Positions 1 to 9,140 of a DNA stretch of 64,000 bases are shown piece after piece (the first letter of the stretch is position 1; every line of letters starts with the position of its first letter). The DNA lies in assembly GCF_900636575.1 (NCBI RefSeq), contig NZ_LR134293.1, positions 741,001 through 805,000 of the forward strand, written 5' to 3'. A program made the position numbers and the translations under genes. The notes below the pieces were generated by a model that searched no databases, was not told where the DNA came from, and was given only the letters and a program-made list of their open reading frames with translations. The DNA comes from Streptococcus canis (GTDB taxonomy: Bacteria; Bacillota; Bacilli; Lactobacillales; Streptococcaceae).

Positions 1-2
1 AA

Positions 3-1457
3 TTTGCTAAACAATTTGACCTTGAGATTATTCCAGTGCTTGAGGGTGGTCATGTGGCAGAAGCTGCTTACACTGAAGACGGTCCCCACATTAATTCAGA
101 CTTCTTAGATGGTTTAGACAAGGCTGACGCGATTGCTAAAATGGTGGCTTGGCTTGAAGACAAGGAAGTTGGAAATGAAAAAGTCACCTACCGTTTACGT
201 GACTGGCTCTTTAGCCGCCAACGTTATTGGGGTGAGCCGATTCCAATTATCCACTGGGAAGATGGCACATCAACAGCTGTTCCTGAAAATGAATTGCCGC
301 TTGTCTTGCCAGCAACCTCAGATATTCGCCCTTCAGGTACAGGTGAGTCACCGCTAGCTAACTTGACTGATTGGTTAGAAGTGACCCGCGAAGATGGTGT
401 TAAGGGTCGTCGTGAGACCAATACCATGCCACAATGGGCGGGCTCAAGTTGGTATTATTTGCGCTACATTGACCCTAATAACGATCAAGCTTTGGCAGAT
501 CCAGACTTGTTGAAACAATGGTTGCCAGTTGATATTTACGTGGGTGGTGCGGAACACGCGGTGCTTCACCTCCTTTACGCTCGTTTCTGGCATAAAGTCC
601 TTTACGATTTAGGTGTTGTCCCAACCAAGGAGCCATTCCAAAAACTCTTTAACCAAGGAATGATTTTGGGAACGAGCTACCGCGACCACCGTGGTGCCCT
701 TGTGGCGACTGACAAAGTAGAAAAACGTGATGGCAGTTTCTTCCATATTGAAACGGGTGAGGAGCTTGAGCAAGCACCAGCGAAAATGTCTAAGTCACTG
801 AAAAACGTTGTCAATCCTGATGATGTGGTTGAGCAATACGGTGCGGATACCTTGCGTGTTTACGAAATGTTCATGGGGCCACTAGATGCGTCAATCGCTT
901 GGAGCGAAGAAGGCTTAGAAGGTTCTCGTAAGTTCCTTGACCGTGTTTACCGCTTGGTAACGACTAAGGAGATTGTGGCTGAAAATAGCGGAGCTCTGGA
1001 CAAGATTTACAACGAAACTGTCAAAGCCGTTACTGAACAAATTGAGACCATGAAGTTCAATACTGCCATTGCTCAATTGATGATTTTTGTCAATGCAGCT
1101 AATAAAGAAGACCAGTTGTTTGTGGATTATGCCAAAGGCTTTGTACAATTGCTTGCTCCATTTGCGCCACACTTGGGTGAAGAATTATGGCAAACCTTGA
1201 CCCAATCAGAGGAGTCCATTGCTCATGTGGCTTGGCCAATTTGGGATGACTCAAAATTGGTTGAAAATGAGGTGGAAATCGTTGTCCAAATCAAAGGAAA
1301 AGTCAAAGCAAAATTAGTGGTTGCTAAAGACCTCACTAAGGAAGACTTAGAAGCTACAGCCCTTGCTAACGAGAAAGTACAGGCTGAAATTGCTGGCAAA
1401 GAGATTGTTAAAGTGATTGCTGTTCCTAACAAACTTGTTAATATCGTGGTAAAGTAA
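3..1457 (+). CDS. leuS: Leucyl-tRNA synthetase, C-terminal part (5' end outside window)
   Basis: Class I aminoacyl-tRNA synthetase that charges tRNA-Leu in the cytoplasm. The frame is open from the first bases, so the gene begins upstream; about 485 residues are visible of an enzyme usually a little over 830 long. The KMSKS catalytic loop is at 783-797, followed by the anticodon-binding helical domain and the small C-terminal domain ending in NKLVNIVVK. The HIGH motif and most of the editing domain must lie before the window. A strong terminator follows. Identification is secure from the KMSKS context and the [15 protein letters not shown] block typical of LeuRS. Confidence 0.97.
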   Translation, partial: FAKQFDLEIIPVLEGGHVAEAAYTEDGPHINSDFLDGLDKADAIAKMVAWLEDKEVGNEKVTYRLRDWLFSRQRYWGEPIPIIHWEDGTSTAVPENELPLVLPATSDIRPSGTGESPLANLTDWLEVTREDGVKGRRETNTMPQWAGSSWYYLRYIDPNNDQALADPDLLKQWLPVDIYVGGAEHAVLHLLYARFWHKVLYDLGVVPTKEPFQKLFNQGMILGTSYRDHRGALVATDKVEKRDGSFFHIETGEELEQAPAKMSKSLKNVVNPDDVVEQYGADTLRVYEMFMGPLDASIAWSEEGLEGSRKFLDRVYRLVTTKEIVAENSGALDKIYNETVKAVTEQIETMKFNTAIAQLMIFVNAANKEDQLFVDYAKGFVQLLAPFAPHLGEELWQTLTQSEESIAHVAWPIWDDSKLVENEVEIVVQIKGKVKAKLVVAKDLTKEDLEATALANEKVQAEIAGKEIVKVIAVPNKLVNIVVK

Positions 1458-1491
1458 AAACCAAAGACTAATAATAGTTAATGTCTATGTG

Positions 1492-1529
1492 GACTCCGCT
1501 GGAACCTGTGTTCTAGTGGGGTCTTTTTT
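1492..1529 (+). terminator. Rho-independent terminator of leuS
   Basis: A 12-bp stem with a few G-U pairs (GACTCCGCTGGA against TCTAGTGGGGTC) around an 8-base loop, followed by a run of Ts. It separates leuS from the ula operon. Confidence 0.85.
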
Positions 1530-1618
1530 GTGACTAACTGCCCGAAAAAGCAAGCTTGTCAAGAATTCTAAAAGTGTTAAGTATGGTTAAATTTTAAAAT
1601 AAGTTAACTGAAGTCTAA

Positions 1619-1678
1619 TTTTGAACACTTCTTTGTGTGATAGTTGGTCTTTTTTAAAACGCTTTCATTTTCTATAAT
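1619..1678 (+). promoter_or_regulatory. ulaA promoter/operator module shared with ulaG
   Basis: TTTTGAACAC-N5-TGTGTGA, then TTGGTCTTTTT, then TATAAT at 1673-1678. The same blocks occur before ulaG at 16988-17047 with identical spacing (54 bp from the first T to the -10). The part GAACAC/GTGTGA is an inverted repeat. TTGGTC lies 23 bp from the -10, too far to be a normal -35, so an activator site is more likely. A cre-like sequence (AAAACGCTTTCA, 1656-1667) sits in the -35/-10 gap, suggesting CcpA control. Binding by the PRD regulator at 15176 is inferred. Confidence 0.65.
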
Positions 1679-1727
1679 GAACATATAAACACATTATATT
1701 TATTAACTTTGAAAAGAGGTAGTTCTC

Positions 1728-3161
1728 ATGGAAATGTTTCTAGCTCCCCTAAACTGGTTCTCGCAAAATATTTTGCAAAACCCAGCTTTCTTCGTAGGTC
1801 TTCTGGTTTTAATCGGGTATTTACTCCTTAAAAAACCAATTTATGAAGTCTTTGCCGGTTTTGTCAAGGCAACAGTTGGTTATTTGATTTTGAACGTTGG
1901 TGCAGGTGGTCTGGTAACGACTTTTCGTCCCATCTTGGTTGCCCTTGCTAAGAAATTTGAGTTGAAAGCAGCTGTTATCGATCCTTACTTTGGTCTTGCT
2001 GCTGCCAATACAAAATTGGAAGAGATGGGCTTCATTAGTGTTGCCACAACCGCTCTCTTGATTGGTTTTGGGGTCAATATTCTCCTCGTTGCCCTACGTA
2101 AGGTCACAAAAGTGCGTACCCTTTTCATTACTGGTCATATCATGGTACAACAAGCAGCAACCATTTCTGTCTTTGTCCTCTTATTAATCCCTCAATTCCA
2201 AAATGCTTTTGGGGCATGGGCAGTTGGTATCATTTGTGGACTTTACTGGGCGATTAGTTCTAACATGACGGTTGAAGCAACCCAACGTCTCACAGGTGGC
2301 GGTGGGTTCGCGATTGGTCACCAACAACAATTTGCCATTTGGTTTGTGGATAAGGTTGCACCGTTCTTTGGCAAAAAAGAAGAAAACCTTGACAACCTAA
2401 AATTACCAACCTTTTTAAATATTTTCCACGATACTGTTGTTGCGTCCGCAACCTTGATGTTAGTCTTCTTTGGAGCTATCTTGGCTGTCCTTGGTCCAGA
2501 CATCATGTCTAATGTGGACTTGATTGGACCTGGAGCGTTCAACCCAGCTAAGCAAGCCTTCTTCATGTATATTCTGCAAACATCACTCACCTTCTCAGTT
2601 TACCTCTTCATTTTGATGCAAGGTGTGCGTATGTTCGTTTCTGAATTGACCAATGCCTTCCAAGGGATCTCAAGCAAATTGCTTCCAGGGTCATTCCCAG
2701 CGGTTGACGTTGCAGCTTCTTATGGTTTTGGCTCTTCAAATGCGGTTCTTTCAGGATTTGCTTTTGGTTTGATTGGTCAATTGATCACGATTGCTCTTCT
2801 TGTTATCTTTAAAAACCCAATCTTAATTATCACAGGGTTCGTTCCAGTATTCTTTGATAATGCGGCGATTGCGGTTTACGCTGATAAACGTGGTGGTTGG
2901 AAAGCTGCAGTTGCTCTTTCCTTTATCTCAGGGATTTTACAAGTTTCTCTTGGTGCGGTAGCTGTTGGTTTATTAGGTCTTACAGGTGGTTACCACGGTA
3001 ACATCGACTTGGTTCTTCCATGGTTGCCATTTGGTTACCTCTTCAAATTCCTTGGTATTGCAGGTTATGTGCTTGTCTGCCTCTTCTTACTTGCCATTCC
3101 ACAATTACAATTTGCTAAAGCTAAGGACAAAGAGGCTTACTACCGTGGGGAAGCTCAATAA
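1728..3161 (+). CDS. ulaA: PTS L-ascorbate transporter, EIIC component
   Basis: Membrane permease of the ascorbate phosphotransferase system (UlaA/SgaT family); it takes up L-ascorbate, which is phosphorylated through UlaC and UlaB. The 477-residue protein is hydrophobic throughout, with about ten membrane segments and family blocks such as GGGGFAIGHQQQFA and FGSSNAVLSGFAFG. The ATG is preceded by AAGAGGT. It is first in a six-gene co-directional operon (ulaABCDEF) that carries the whole ascorbate-6-phosphate to xylulose-5-phosphate pathway except the lactonase UlaG, which is encoded at 17087. Confidence 0.95.
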   Translation: MEMFLAPLNWFSQNILQNPAFFVGLLVLIGYLLLKKPIYEVFAGFVKATVGYLILNVGAGGLVTTFRPILVALAKKFELKAAVIDPYFGLAAANTKLEEMGFISVATTALLIGFGVNILLVALRKVTKVRTLFITGHIMVQQAATISVFVLLLIPQFQNAFGAWAVGIICGLYWAISSNMTVEATQRLTGGGGFAIGHQQQFAIWFVDKVAPFFGKKEENLDNLKLPTFLNIFHDTVVASATLMLVFFGAILAVLGPDIMSNVDLIGPGAFNPAKQAFFMYILQTSLTFSVYLFILMQGVRMFVSELTNAFQGISSKLLPGSFPAVDVAASYGFGSSNAVLSGFAFGLIGQLITIALLVIFKNPILIITGFVPVFFDNAAIAVYADKRGGWKAAVALSFISGILQVSLGAVAVGLLGLTGGYHGNIDLVLPWLPFGYLFKFLGIAGYVLVCLFLLAIPQLQFAKAKDKEAYYRGEAQ

Positions 3162-3231
3162 GCACCACTTCAAATAATAGCTCTGCTATTCTAATAAAAA
3201 AATAAAACTAACATCTTCGGAGGAAAAAACA

Positions 3232-3510
3232 ATGGTTAAAGTCTTAACAGCATGCGGCAATGGCATGGGATCATCTATGGTCATTAAAATGAAAGTTGAA
3301 AATGCTCTTCGTCAACTTGGAGTGACTGATATTCAATCAGCTTCTTGCTCAGTTGGTGAAGCTAAAGGCCTAGCTTCTGGTTATGACATTGTAGTGGCTT
3401 CAAACCACTTGATCCATGAACTTGATGGTCGTACCAAAGGTCACTTGGTTGGGCTTGATAACCTGATGGACGACAATGAAATCAAAGCCAAATTACAAGA
3501 AGTGCTGTAA
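3232..3510 (+). CDS. ulaB: PTS L-ascorbate EIIB component
   Basis: Small cytoplasmic phosphocarrier (92 aa) that passes phosphate from UlaC to ascorbate during transport by UlaA. The phosphorylated cysteine is Cys8 in LTACGNGMGSS, the standard EIIB P-loop. A strong ribosome site (GGAGG) precedes the ATG. It follows ulaA after 70 bp and is followed by a 283-bp structured spacer before ulaC, unusually long for a PTS operon. Confidence 0.95.
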   Translation: MVKVLTACGNGMGSSMVIKMKVENALRQLGVTDIQSASCSVGEAKGLASGYDIVVASNHLIHELDGRTKGHLVGLDNLMDDNEIKAKLQEVL

Positions 3511-3594
3511 GCTGATTCTGAAACAAAAGGGGGGAGTTGTGACGAAGGTTACCAACTCTTTCTCTTTAGCAAAAGAAGGCTAAAAACCCAAAAA

Positions 3595-3725
3595 CGATGG
3601 GAGTGGGACAAAAATCGGTATTGTGTAGCAATCGATTTTGTAGTCCCACCCCCGCACAGTTGATTAGGAGGGTCGTTGTCACTTGCGCGGCAAGGAATGA
3701 GAACCTCCAATCAACCACTGTGTCA
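3595..3725 (+). promoter_or_regulatory. Two long stem-loops in the ulaB-ulaC spacer
   Basis: The 283-bp spacer holds two strong inverted repeats. The first is around 3598-3656, where GGGAGTGGGAC pairs with GTCCCACCCCC and inner AAAATCG pairs with CGATTTT. The second is at about 3655-3723, where CACAGT/ACTGTG, TGATT/AATCA and GGAGG/CCTCC pair with small bulges. Neither ends in a T-run, so they look like RNA-processing or stabilising structures, or a palindromic intergenic repeat, rather than terminators. Function is not known. Confidence 0.5.
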
Positions 3726-3793
3726 AAGTGCTAAGTATTTAAAAAGGAAAGAGGCAAGGACTTTTATCCTAGCCACTAGAAAGAGATAGTTGT

Positions 3794-4279
3794 ATGAATT
3801 TAAAACAGGCTTTTATTGAGAACGACTCCATTCGTTTAGGACTAAGTGCTGATACTTGGCAGGAAGCTGTTCAATTAGCTGTTCAACCTTTGATTGATAG
3901 CGGAGCGGTGACGTCAGCTTACTATGATGCCATTATTGCCTCAACAGAAAAATATGGTCCTTATTACGTTTTGATGCCAGGCATGGCAATGCCTCACGCA
4001 GAAGCAGGTCGTGGGGTCAACCGTAACGCTTTTGCTTTGGTTACACTGACAAAACCAGTAACCTTCTCAGATGGTAAAGAGGTTTCTGTTCTCTTGACGT
4101 TGGCGGCCACAGACCCTTCTATTCACACGACGGTAGCTATCCCACAAATTGTGGCCTTGTTTGAACTAGACAATGCCATTGAACGCTTAGTGGCTTGCCA
4201 AAGTTCAGAAGAAGTGCTGGCAATGGTAGAAGAATCAAAAACCAGTCCTTACTTAGACGGTTTGGATTTGGACTCTTAA
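3794..4279 (+). CDS. ulaC: PTS L-ascorbate EIIA component
   Basis: Cytoplasmic phosphocarrier of the mannitol/fructose EIIA fold (161 aa) that accepts phosphate from HPr and passes it to UlaB. The phosphorylated histidine is His68 in MAMPHAEAGRG, the family signature. It lies between ulaB and ulaD in the same direction. Start codon context is GATAGTTGT-ATG with a modest ribosome site. Confidence 0.94.
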   Translation: MNLKQAFIENDSIRLGLSADTWQEAVQLAVQPLIDSGAVTSAYYDAIIASTEKYGPYYVLMPGMAMPHAEAGRGVNRNAFALVTLTKPVTFSDGKEVSVLLTLAATDPSIHTTVAIPQIVALFELDNAIERLVACQSSEEVLAMVEESKTSPYLDGLDLDS

Positions 4280-4385
4280 TTAATCTTTGGGGATAATTCT
4301 CAAATAGATGAATTGACAATAATGATTGAAAGGACAGAAGCTCTTAACCAGTTTGTACTGTAGCTAAGAGTTTTAGGAAAAAGAG

Positions 4386-5048
4386 ATGACACATGTTCCA
4401 AATTTACAAGTTGCTTTAGACCATTCTGACTTACAGGGGGCTGTTAAAGCAGCCGTTGCTGTTGGTCACGAAGTAGATGTGATTGAAGCTGGTACAGTTT
4501 GTTTGCTTCAAGTGGGAAGCGAATTGGTTGAGGTGTTGCGCAGCCTTTTCCCAGAAAAAATCATCGTGGCAGATACAAAATGTGCTGATGCTGGTGGTAC
4601 TGTTGCCAAAAACAATGCTAAGCGCGGTGCTGATTGGATGACTTGTATCTGCTGTGCGACTATTCCAACCATGGCAGCAGCCCTCAAGGCTATTAAAGAA
4701 GAGCGCGGTGACCGTGGGGAAATCCAAATCGAATTGTATGGCGATTGGACTTATGAGCAAGCTCAATTATGGCTTGACGCTGGGATTTCTCAGGCGATTT
4801 ACCACCAATCGCGTGATGCCCTTCTTGCTGGCGAAACTTGGGGTGAAAAAGACCTTAACAAGGTGAAAAAATTGATTGACATGGGCTTTCGTGTGTCAGT
4901 GACAGGCGGACTCGATGTGGATACCTTGAAACTCTTTGAAGGGCTTGATGTCTTTACATTTATTGCAGGACGTGGTATAACTGAGGCAGAAGATCCTGCT
5001 GCAGCGGCGCGTGCATTCAAAGACGAAATCAAACGTATTTGGGGGTAA
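4386..5048 (+). CDS. ulaD: 3-keto-L-gulonate-6-phosphate decarboxylase
   Basis: TIM-barrel enzyme of the OMP-decarboxylase superfamily (220 aa) that converts 3-keto-L-gulonate-6-phosphate to L-xylulose-5-phosphate in ascorbate breakdown. The family motif ADTKCADAGG carries the metal-binding Asp and catalytic Lys, and phosphate-binding VTGGLDVDT and IAGRGI lie near the C-terminus. The next gene starts only 3 bp after the stop, so translation is probably coupled. Confidence 0.95.
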   Translation: MTHVPNLQVALDHSDLQGAVKAAVAVGHEVDVIEAGTVCLLQVGSELVEVLRSLFPEKIIVADTKCADAGGTVAKNNAKRGADWMTCICCATIPTMAAALKAIKEERGDRGEIQIELYGDWTYEQAQLWLDAGISQAIYHQSRDALLAGETWGEKDLNKVKKLIDMGFRVSVTGGLDVDTLKLFEGLDVFTFIAGRGITEAEDPAAAARAFKDEIKRIWG

Positions 5049-5051
5049 CCT

Positions 5052-5915
5052 ATGGCGCGTCCTATTGGTATTTATGAAAAAGCTACGCCAAAACAGTTTA
5101 CTTGGCGTGAGCGTTTGCAATTTGCAAAAGACTTAGGTTTTGATTTTGTGGAAATGTCTGTCGATGAATCAGATGCTCGCTTAGCTCGCTTAGAGTGGAC
5201 TAAGGAAGAGCGACTTGATTTAGTGAAAGCCATTTATGAAACTGGCATTCGCATCCCAACCATTTGTTTTTCTGGCCACAGACGTTACCCACTAGGCTCA
5301 AACGATCCTGTTATTGAAGCCAAGTCTCTTGAACTGATGAAACAATGTATTGAATTGGCGCAGGACCTAGGCGTTCGTACCATTCAATTAGCTGGTTACG
5401 ACGTTTATTATGAAGAAAAATCGCCTGAAACCCGTGCTCGTTTTATCAAAAATTTAAGACAATCCTGTGATTGGGCAGAACAAGCCCAAGTCATGCTTTC
5501 TATTGAGATTATGGATGATCCTTTTATCAACTCCATTGAAAAATACTTGGCTGTTGAAAAGGAAATTGACTCTCCCTATCTCTTTGTTTACCCTGACACA
5601 GGGAATGTTTCTGCCTGGCACAATGACCTGTGGAGTGAATTTTACAATGGCCACAAATCCATTGCAGCCCTCCACTTGAAAGACACCTATGCTGTTACGG
5701 AAACCTCAAAAGGTCAGTTCCGTGATGTGCCATTCGGTCAAGGTTGTGTGGACTGGGAAGAAATGTTTGCTGTTATCAAGAAAACTAACTACAATGGTCC
5801 TTTCTTGATTGAAATGTGGTCAGAAAACTGTGAAACGGTGGAGGAAACAAGGGCTGCTATCAAAGAAGCTCAGAACTTTCTTTACCCACTCATTGAGAAA
5901 GCGGGGTTGAAGTAA
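5052..5915 (+). CDS. ulaE: L-xylulose/L-ribulose-5-phosphate 3-epimerase
   Basis: Xylose-isomerase-like TIM barrel (287 aa) that epimerises L-xylulose-5-phosphate to L-ribulose-5-phosphate, the third cytoplasmic step of the ula pathway. Metal-ligand blocks visible include SIEIMDDPF (Glu), VYPDTGNVSAWHND (Asp/His), ALHLKDT (His) and LIEMWSE (Glu). It is 3 bp from ulaD and 1 bp from ulaF, a tight operon. Confidence 0.94.
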   Translation: MARPIGIYEKATPKQFTWRERLQFAKDLGFDFVEMSVDESDARLARLEWTKEERLDLVKAIYETGIRIPTICFSGHRRYPLGSNDPVIEAKSLELMKQCIELAQDLGVRTIQLAGYDVYYEEKSPETRARFIKNLRQSCDWAEQAQVMLSIEIMDDPFINSIEKYLAVEKEIDSPYLFVYPDTGNVSAWHNDLWSEFYNGHKSIAALHLKDTYAVTETSKGQFRDVPFGQGCVDWEEMFAVIKKTNYNGPFLIEMWSENCETVEETRAAIKEAQNFLYPLIEKAGLK

Positions 5916-5916
5916 T

Positions 5917-6633
5917 ATGGCGAAAAATTTACAAGAAATGCGTGAACGTGTCTGTGCGGCTAATAAGTGTCTGCCAGAACACGGTCTTGTCAAATTTACG
6001 TGGGGCAATGTCTCCGAAGTTTGTCGTGAGTTAGGACGTATTGTCATCAAGCCGTCAGGTGTTGACTACGACCTCTTGACACCAGAAAACATGGTGGTGA
6101 CAGACCTTGATGGCCGTGTGGTCGAAGGTGATTTGAACCCTTCTTCAGATTTGCCAACCCATGTGGAGCTCTATAAAGCTTGGCCAGAAGTAGGCGGTAT
6201 TGTCCACACCCACTCAACAGAAGCTGTTGGCTGGGCTCAGGCTGGCCGTGACATCCCTTTTTATGGGACTACCCATGCGGACTATTTTTATGGCCCGATA
6301 CCTTGTGCTCGCTCTCTCACAAAAGCAGAAGTTAATGGGGCTTACGAGCAAGAAACTGGCAGCGTGATTTTAGAGGAATTTAGCAAGCGAGGTCTTGACC
6401 CAATGGCGGTTCCAGGGATTGTGGTTCGTAATCATGGCCCATTTACTTGGGGCAAAACACCAGAGCAAGCCGTTTACCATTCTGTTGTCTTAGAAGAAGT
6501 GGCTAAAATGAACCGCTTGACAGAACAAATCAATCCACGCGTAGAGCCTGCACCAGAATACATTATGGACAAACATTATTTACGTAAACATGGTCCAAAT
6601 GCTTATTATGGTCAAAAAGGAGATGCGCATTAG
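5917..6633 (+). CDS. ulaF: L-ribulose-5-phosphate 4-epimerase
   Basis: Class II aldolase-fold zinc enzyme (238 aa) that converts L-ribulose-5-phosphate to D-xylulose-5-phosphate, delivering ascorbate carbon to the pentose phosphate pathway. The zinc-binding HTHS (IVHTHSTEAVGWAQ), GNVSEV and PSGVDYD phosphate-binding blocks are present. It is the last gene of the operon, ended by a terminator at 6681-6710. An AraD homologue of another pathway is conceivable, but the position behind ulaE decides for ulaF. Confidence 0.94.
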   Translation: MAKNLQEMRERVCAANKCLPEHGLVKFTWGNVSEVCRELGRIVIKPSGVDYDLLTPENMVVTDLDGRVVEGDLNPSSDLPTHVELYKAWPEVGGIVHTHSTEAVGWAQAGRDIPFYGTTHADYFYGPIPCARSLTKAEVNGAYEQETGSVILEEFSKRGLDPMAVPGIVVRNHGPFTWGKTPEQAVYHSVVLEEVAKMNRLTEQINPRVEPAPEYIMDKHYLRKHGPNAYYGQKGDAH

Positions 6634-6680
6634 GACAACTGCCTTTTGGGGAAAGTATCCATCTTTGTTAACCATTGTTT

Positions 6681-6710
6681 GGGCGAGTCTTATCGGCTTG
6701 CCCTTTTTTT
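6681..6710 (+). terminator. Terminator of the ula operon
   Basis: GGGCGAG pairs with CTTGCCC around a 9-base loop and is followed by seven or more Ts. Confidence 0.85.
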
Positions 6711-6820
6711 ATGCTTCTTGAAAAAGGTAAACTCAAGGGTCTTGCTCCTCCTTTATTTTAAAATTATCCTAATCGTGGTATAATACGCGTAACGAATGAC
6801 AGAATGAGTAGGAGTTAGGC

Positions 6821-7807
6821 ATGTTTGAGAAAGTCACCATCAGTGATATTGCTAAGTTAGTTGGAGTGTCAAAAGCCACTGTTTCTTATTATTTAAACGG
6901 TAATTATAAAAAAATGTCGTTAGCCACCAAGGAAAAAATTAAGCAGGCAATTGAAGTCACCGGTTACCAGCCCAGCAAAATAGCCCAGAGCCTTGTTACC
7001 CGAGACACGCAGACGATTGGTGTTGTGATTGCTGACATTACCAATCCTTTTATTTCTTCCGTGATGAAGGGAATTCATGATACCTGTCAACGTTATGGTT
7101 ATACGGTTAACTTTACTAATTCAGATAACAGTCTCCAAATTGAATTGGAGAATTTGCACCGCTTGAAGCAGCAAAATGTGTCAGGTATTATTTTGGACTC
7201 GGTCAATCCCAACAACCCCTTTGTTAGTGTCTTTGATCCTAATAGCTTAGTCATGGTAGATAGACAAGCCACGACTTTACAATTTGATACCATTGTTTCT
7301 GATAATAAACAATCAACCAAGCAGTTCTTACAGGAGATGCTAAAAGCAGGCTATCAGGAGATTTATTTTGTGACATTTCCTATTGAAGGCATTTCTACGC
7401 GCGAACTCCGTTATCAAGGCTTTCAAGAGATGGTTGGTTCCAGTAGCAACCGCTTGATTGTTTTGGGGGAAGAAGGTAGCCAAGACCGTATACTAAATCT
7501 GATTAAGGAGTCTGCTACCAAGCCTGCTTTTCTAATGATGAATGGTCCAACTCTGTTAAGTTTTATGAAGATTGTGAACCAATCTCCTTATCATTATCCA
7601 GATGATTTTGGTTTAGGGACTTATGAAGATTTGGAATGGATGCAGGTCTTAACACCAGCTGTATCTTGTATTAAACAAGATTCTTATGGTATTGGCTGTT
7701 TGGCAGCGGAGCATTTGATTCAAAAGTTAAAAGGAGAAAAGAATCAGGCTGCCAGTCCAGAATTACTAGAAGTGGTTAATGAGCTGATTATTCGACAGTC
7801 ATTTTAA
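6821..7807 (+). CDS. LacI-family transcriptional regulator
   Basis: 328-residue DNA-binding regulator. The N-terminal LacI helix-turn-helix is clear (TISDIAKLVG, then SKATVSYYLNG, residues about 7-28), followed by a hinge and a periplasmic-binding-protein-like effector domain starting TIGVVIADITNPFISSVMKG. It has its own promoter (TATAAT at 6779-6784) and stands directly before the 8083-15109 operon. Two identical 14-bp palindromes of LacI type lie in that operon's leader, so it is the obvious regulator of it. The helix 2 and overall type resemble KdgR/CcpA relatives; the effector is unknown. Confidence 0.9.
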   Translation: MFEKVTISDIAKLVGVSKATVSYYLNGNYKKMSLATKEKIKQAIEVTGYQPSKIAQSLVTRDTQTIGVVIADITNPFISSVMKGIHDTCQRYGYTVNFTNSDNSLQIELENLHRLKQQNVSGIILDSVNPNNPFVSVFDPNSLVMVDRQATTLQFDTIVSDNKQSTKQFLQEMLKAGYQEIYFVTFPIEGISTRELRYQGFQEMVGSSSNRLIVLGEEGSQDRILNLIKESATKPAFLMMNGPTLLSFMKIVNQSPYHYPDDFGLGTYEDLEWMQVLTPAVSCIKQDSYGIGCLAAEHLIQKLKGEKNQAASPELLEVVNELIIRQSF

Positions 7808-7866
7808 GAATAGTTAATGAGCTGGGCTAGGCAGGCTTGGCTCATTAAATTTTAAAAAAACACACG

Positions 7867-7904
7867 TGTAAACGCTTGCTTTTTAAAATGATTAGCGTTA
7901 TAAT
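7867..7904 (+). promoter_or_regulatory. Operon promoter with overlapping cre site
   Basis: TTGCTT (7876-7881), 17-bp spacer, TATAAT (7899-7904), giving a start near 7911. A good catabolite-responsive element, TGTAAACGCTTGCT at 7867-7880, overlaps the -35, which predicts CcpA repression when glucose is available. Confidence 0.75.
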
Positions 7905-7917
7905 AAGAGTGTCTTTG

Positions 7918-7931
7918 GTTAACCGATTAAC
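7918..7931 (+). promoter_or_regulatory. LacI-type operator O1
   Basis: GTTAACCGATTAAC, an imperfect palindrome with the central CG typical of LacI-family operators, starting about 7 bases after the predicted transcription start. An identical copy lies 84 bp downstream. Confidence 0.75.
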
Positions 7932-8001
7932 ATAAAATATTCTTTGTTTTTATGTGGCCGCTGTTAATTCAGGTCTTCTCTTCTATTTTTTTAAAGGTTT
8001 A

Positions 8002-8015
8002 GTTAACCGATTAAC
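8002..8015 (+). promoter_or_regulatory. LacI-type operator O2
   Basis: Exact second copy of GTTAACCGATTAAC. The 84-bp distance from the first copy is eight helical turns at 10.5 bp per turn, so both copies face the same side of the DNA. It lies about 70 bp before the first gene of the operon. Confidence 0.75.
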
Positions 8016-8082
8016 TCATTGTTGTGATGATCCTGTTAGTCGTCATGATGATTTTAGCTTATGGTAATAATTAGGAGGGTTT

Positions 8083-9102
8083 ATGCGGGTTCAAAAATCT
8101 TTATCAGATACCCTACCAGCTGCCTATGCTGTTTGTCGTTTACATGTTGATGAGGCTGACTTTCTTTTAGTTGCCTCAGAGGTTGATGGGGCTTGTTTTG
8201 CCTACGACTTGAATCGCCAGCTAGAAAAGCAGGTAATTTGGCAAGACATTGGGGGCACCATGTCAATTGTGCAAGTTCCTGGCAGTATGGATTTTTTAGC
8301 AACGCAGAAGTTTTATCCTGGCTTTGATGCTAAGGGCTGTCAGATTGTTTATGGTAGCTTTAATGGGAAGAAATGGGATATTCAAAAAATAACTGATTTT
8401 CCCTACCTTCATCGGTTTGATGTGATTGAAACACCGACAGGAGAACAGTTATTTATTGGCTGTACCATTGCTAACTCCAAATCTTTTGTGGAGGATTGGT
8501 CAGATAAGGGACGGGTTTTTGTTGGTAGATTCAACAAAGACTTGCTGGTTTTGGAAGACATTCAAGCATTACCCTTGCGTCTTTTAAAAAACCATGGTTA
8601 TTGCAATGTACAGAATCAAAACTACTCGCTGATTACAGCCGTCGAAGGTGTTGTCAAACTTACCTATCCTTACGCTTCAGACACTGGAGACTGGTGCTTA
8701 GATATATTATATGGTCAAGAAACCAGTGATATTGTTCAGTTAGATATTAATCAGGATGGGGAGCATGAAAACATGATTATACAAGGCTTCCATGGGGATC
8801 GCTTGAGGATTTTCTCTCATGATTTTAGCAGAGAATTGTACCATTATCCTGACCCCACACCTTTTGGACATGCCATCTGGAGTGGTAGCCTTTCAGGAGT
8901 GCCCTGTTTTATCTTTGGTTGGCGGTCTGAGAAGGCAGAGCTTCGGGTATTCACTTATACTGATGGGGACTTTCAGTCTCATCTTGTGGAAGCTGGAGTA
9001 GCTTCCAGCAATTGCTTGGCCTTTGACAAGGACGGGAAATCTTATCTCTTCTCCGCTAACAATGGCAGCAATCAAGTGGCTCTTTATGAGCTCAGTTTTT
9101 AA
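8083..9102 (+). CDS. Conserved hypothetical protein, beta-propeller-like
   Basis: 339 residues, no signal peptide and no membrane segment, so cytoplasmic. Repeating beta-strand-rich blocks suggest a seven-blade propeller. A segment QLDINQDGEHENMII resembles the DxDxDG calcium loop of FG-GAP/VCBS repeats. No enzyme signature was recognised. It is the first gene of the LacI-controlled operon, with AGGAGGG before the ATG, so a role in handling the operon's substrate (for example as a lactonase or mutarotase-like protein) is possible but unproven. Confidence 0.75.
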   Translation: MRVQKSLSDTLPAAYAVCRLHVDEADFLLVASEVDGACFAYDLNRQLEKQVIWQDIGGTMSIVQVPGSMDFLATQKFYPGFDAKGCQIVYGSFNGKKWDIQKITDFPYLHRFDVIETPTGEQLFIGCTIANSKSFVEDWSDKGRVFVGRFNKDLLVLEDIQALPLRLLKNHGYCNVQNQNYSLITAVEGVVKLTYPYASDTGDWCLDILYGQETSDIVQLDINQDGEHENMIIQGFHGDRLRIFSHDFSRELYHYPDPTPFGHAIWSGSLSGVPCFIFGWRSEKAELRVFTYTDGDFQSHLVEAGVASSNCLAFDKDGKSYLFSANNGSNQVALYELSF

Positions 9103-9140
9103 GGTCATGACAATATATTATATATTAAAGGAGGAACATT

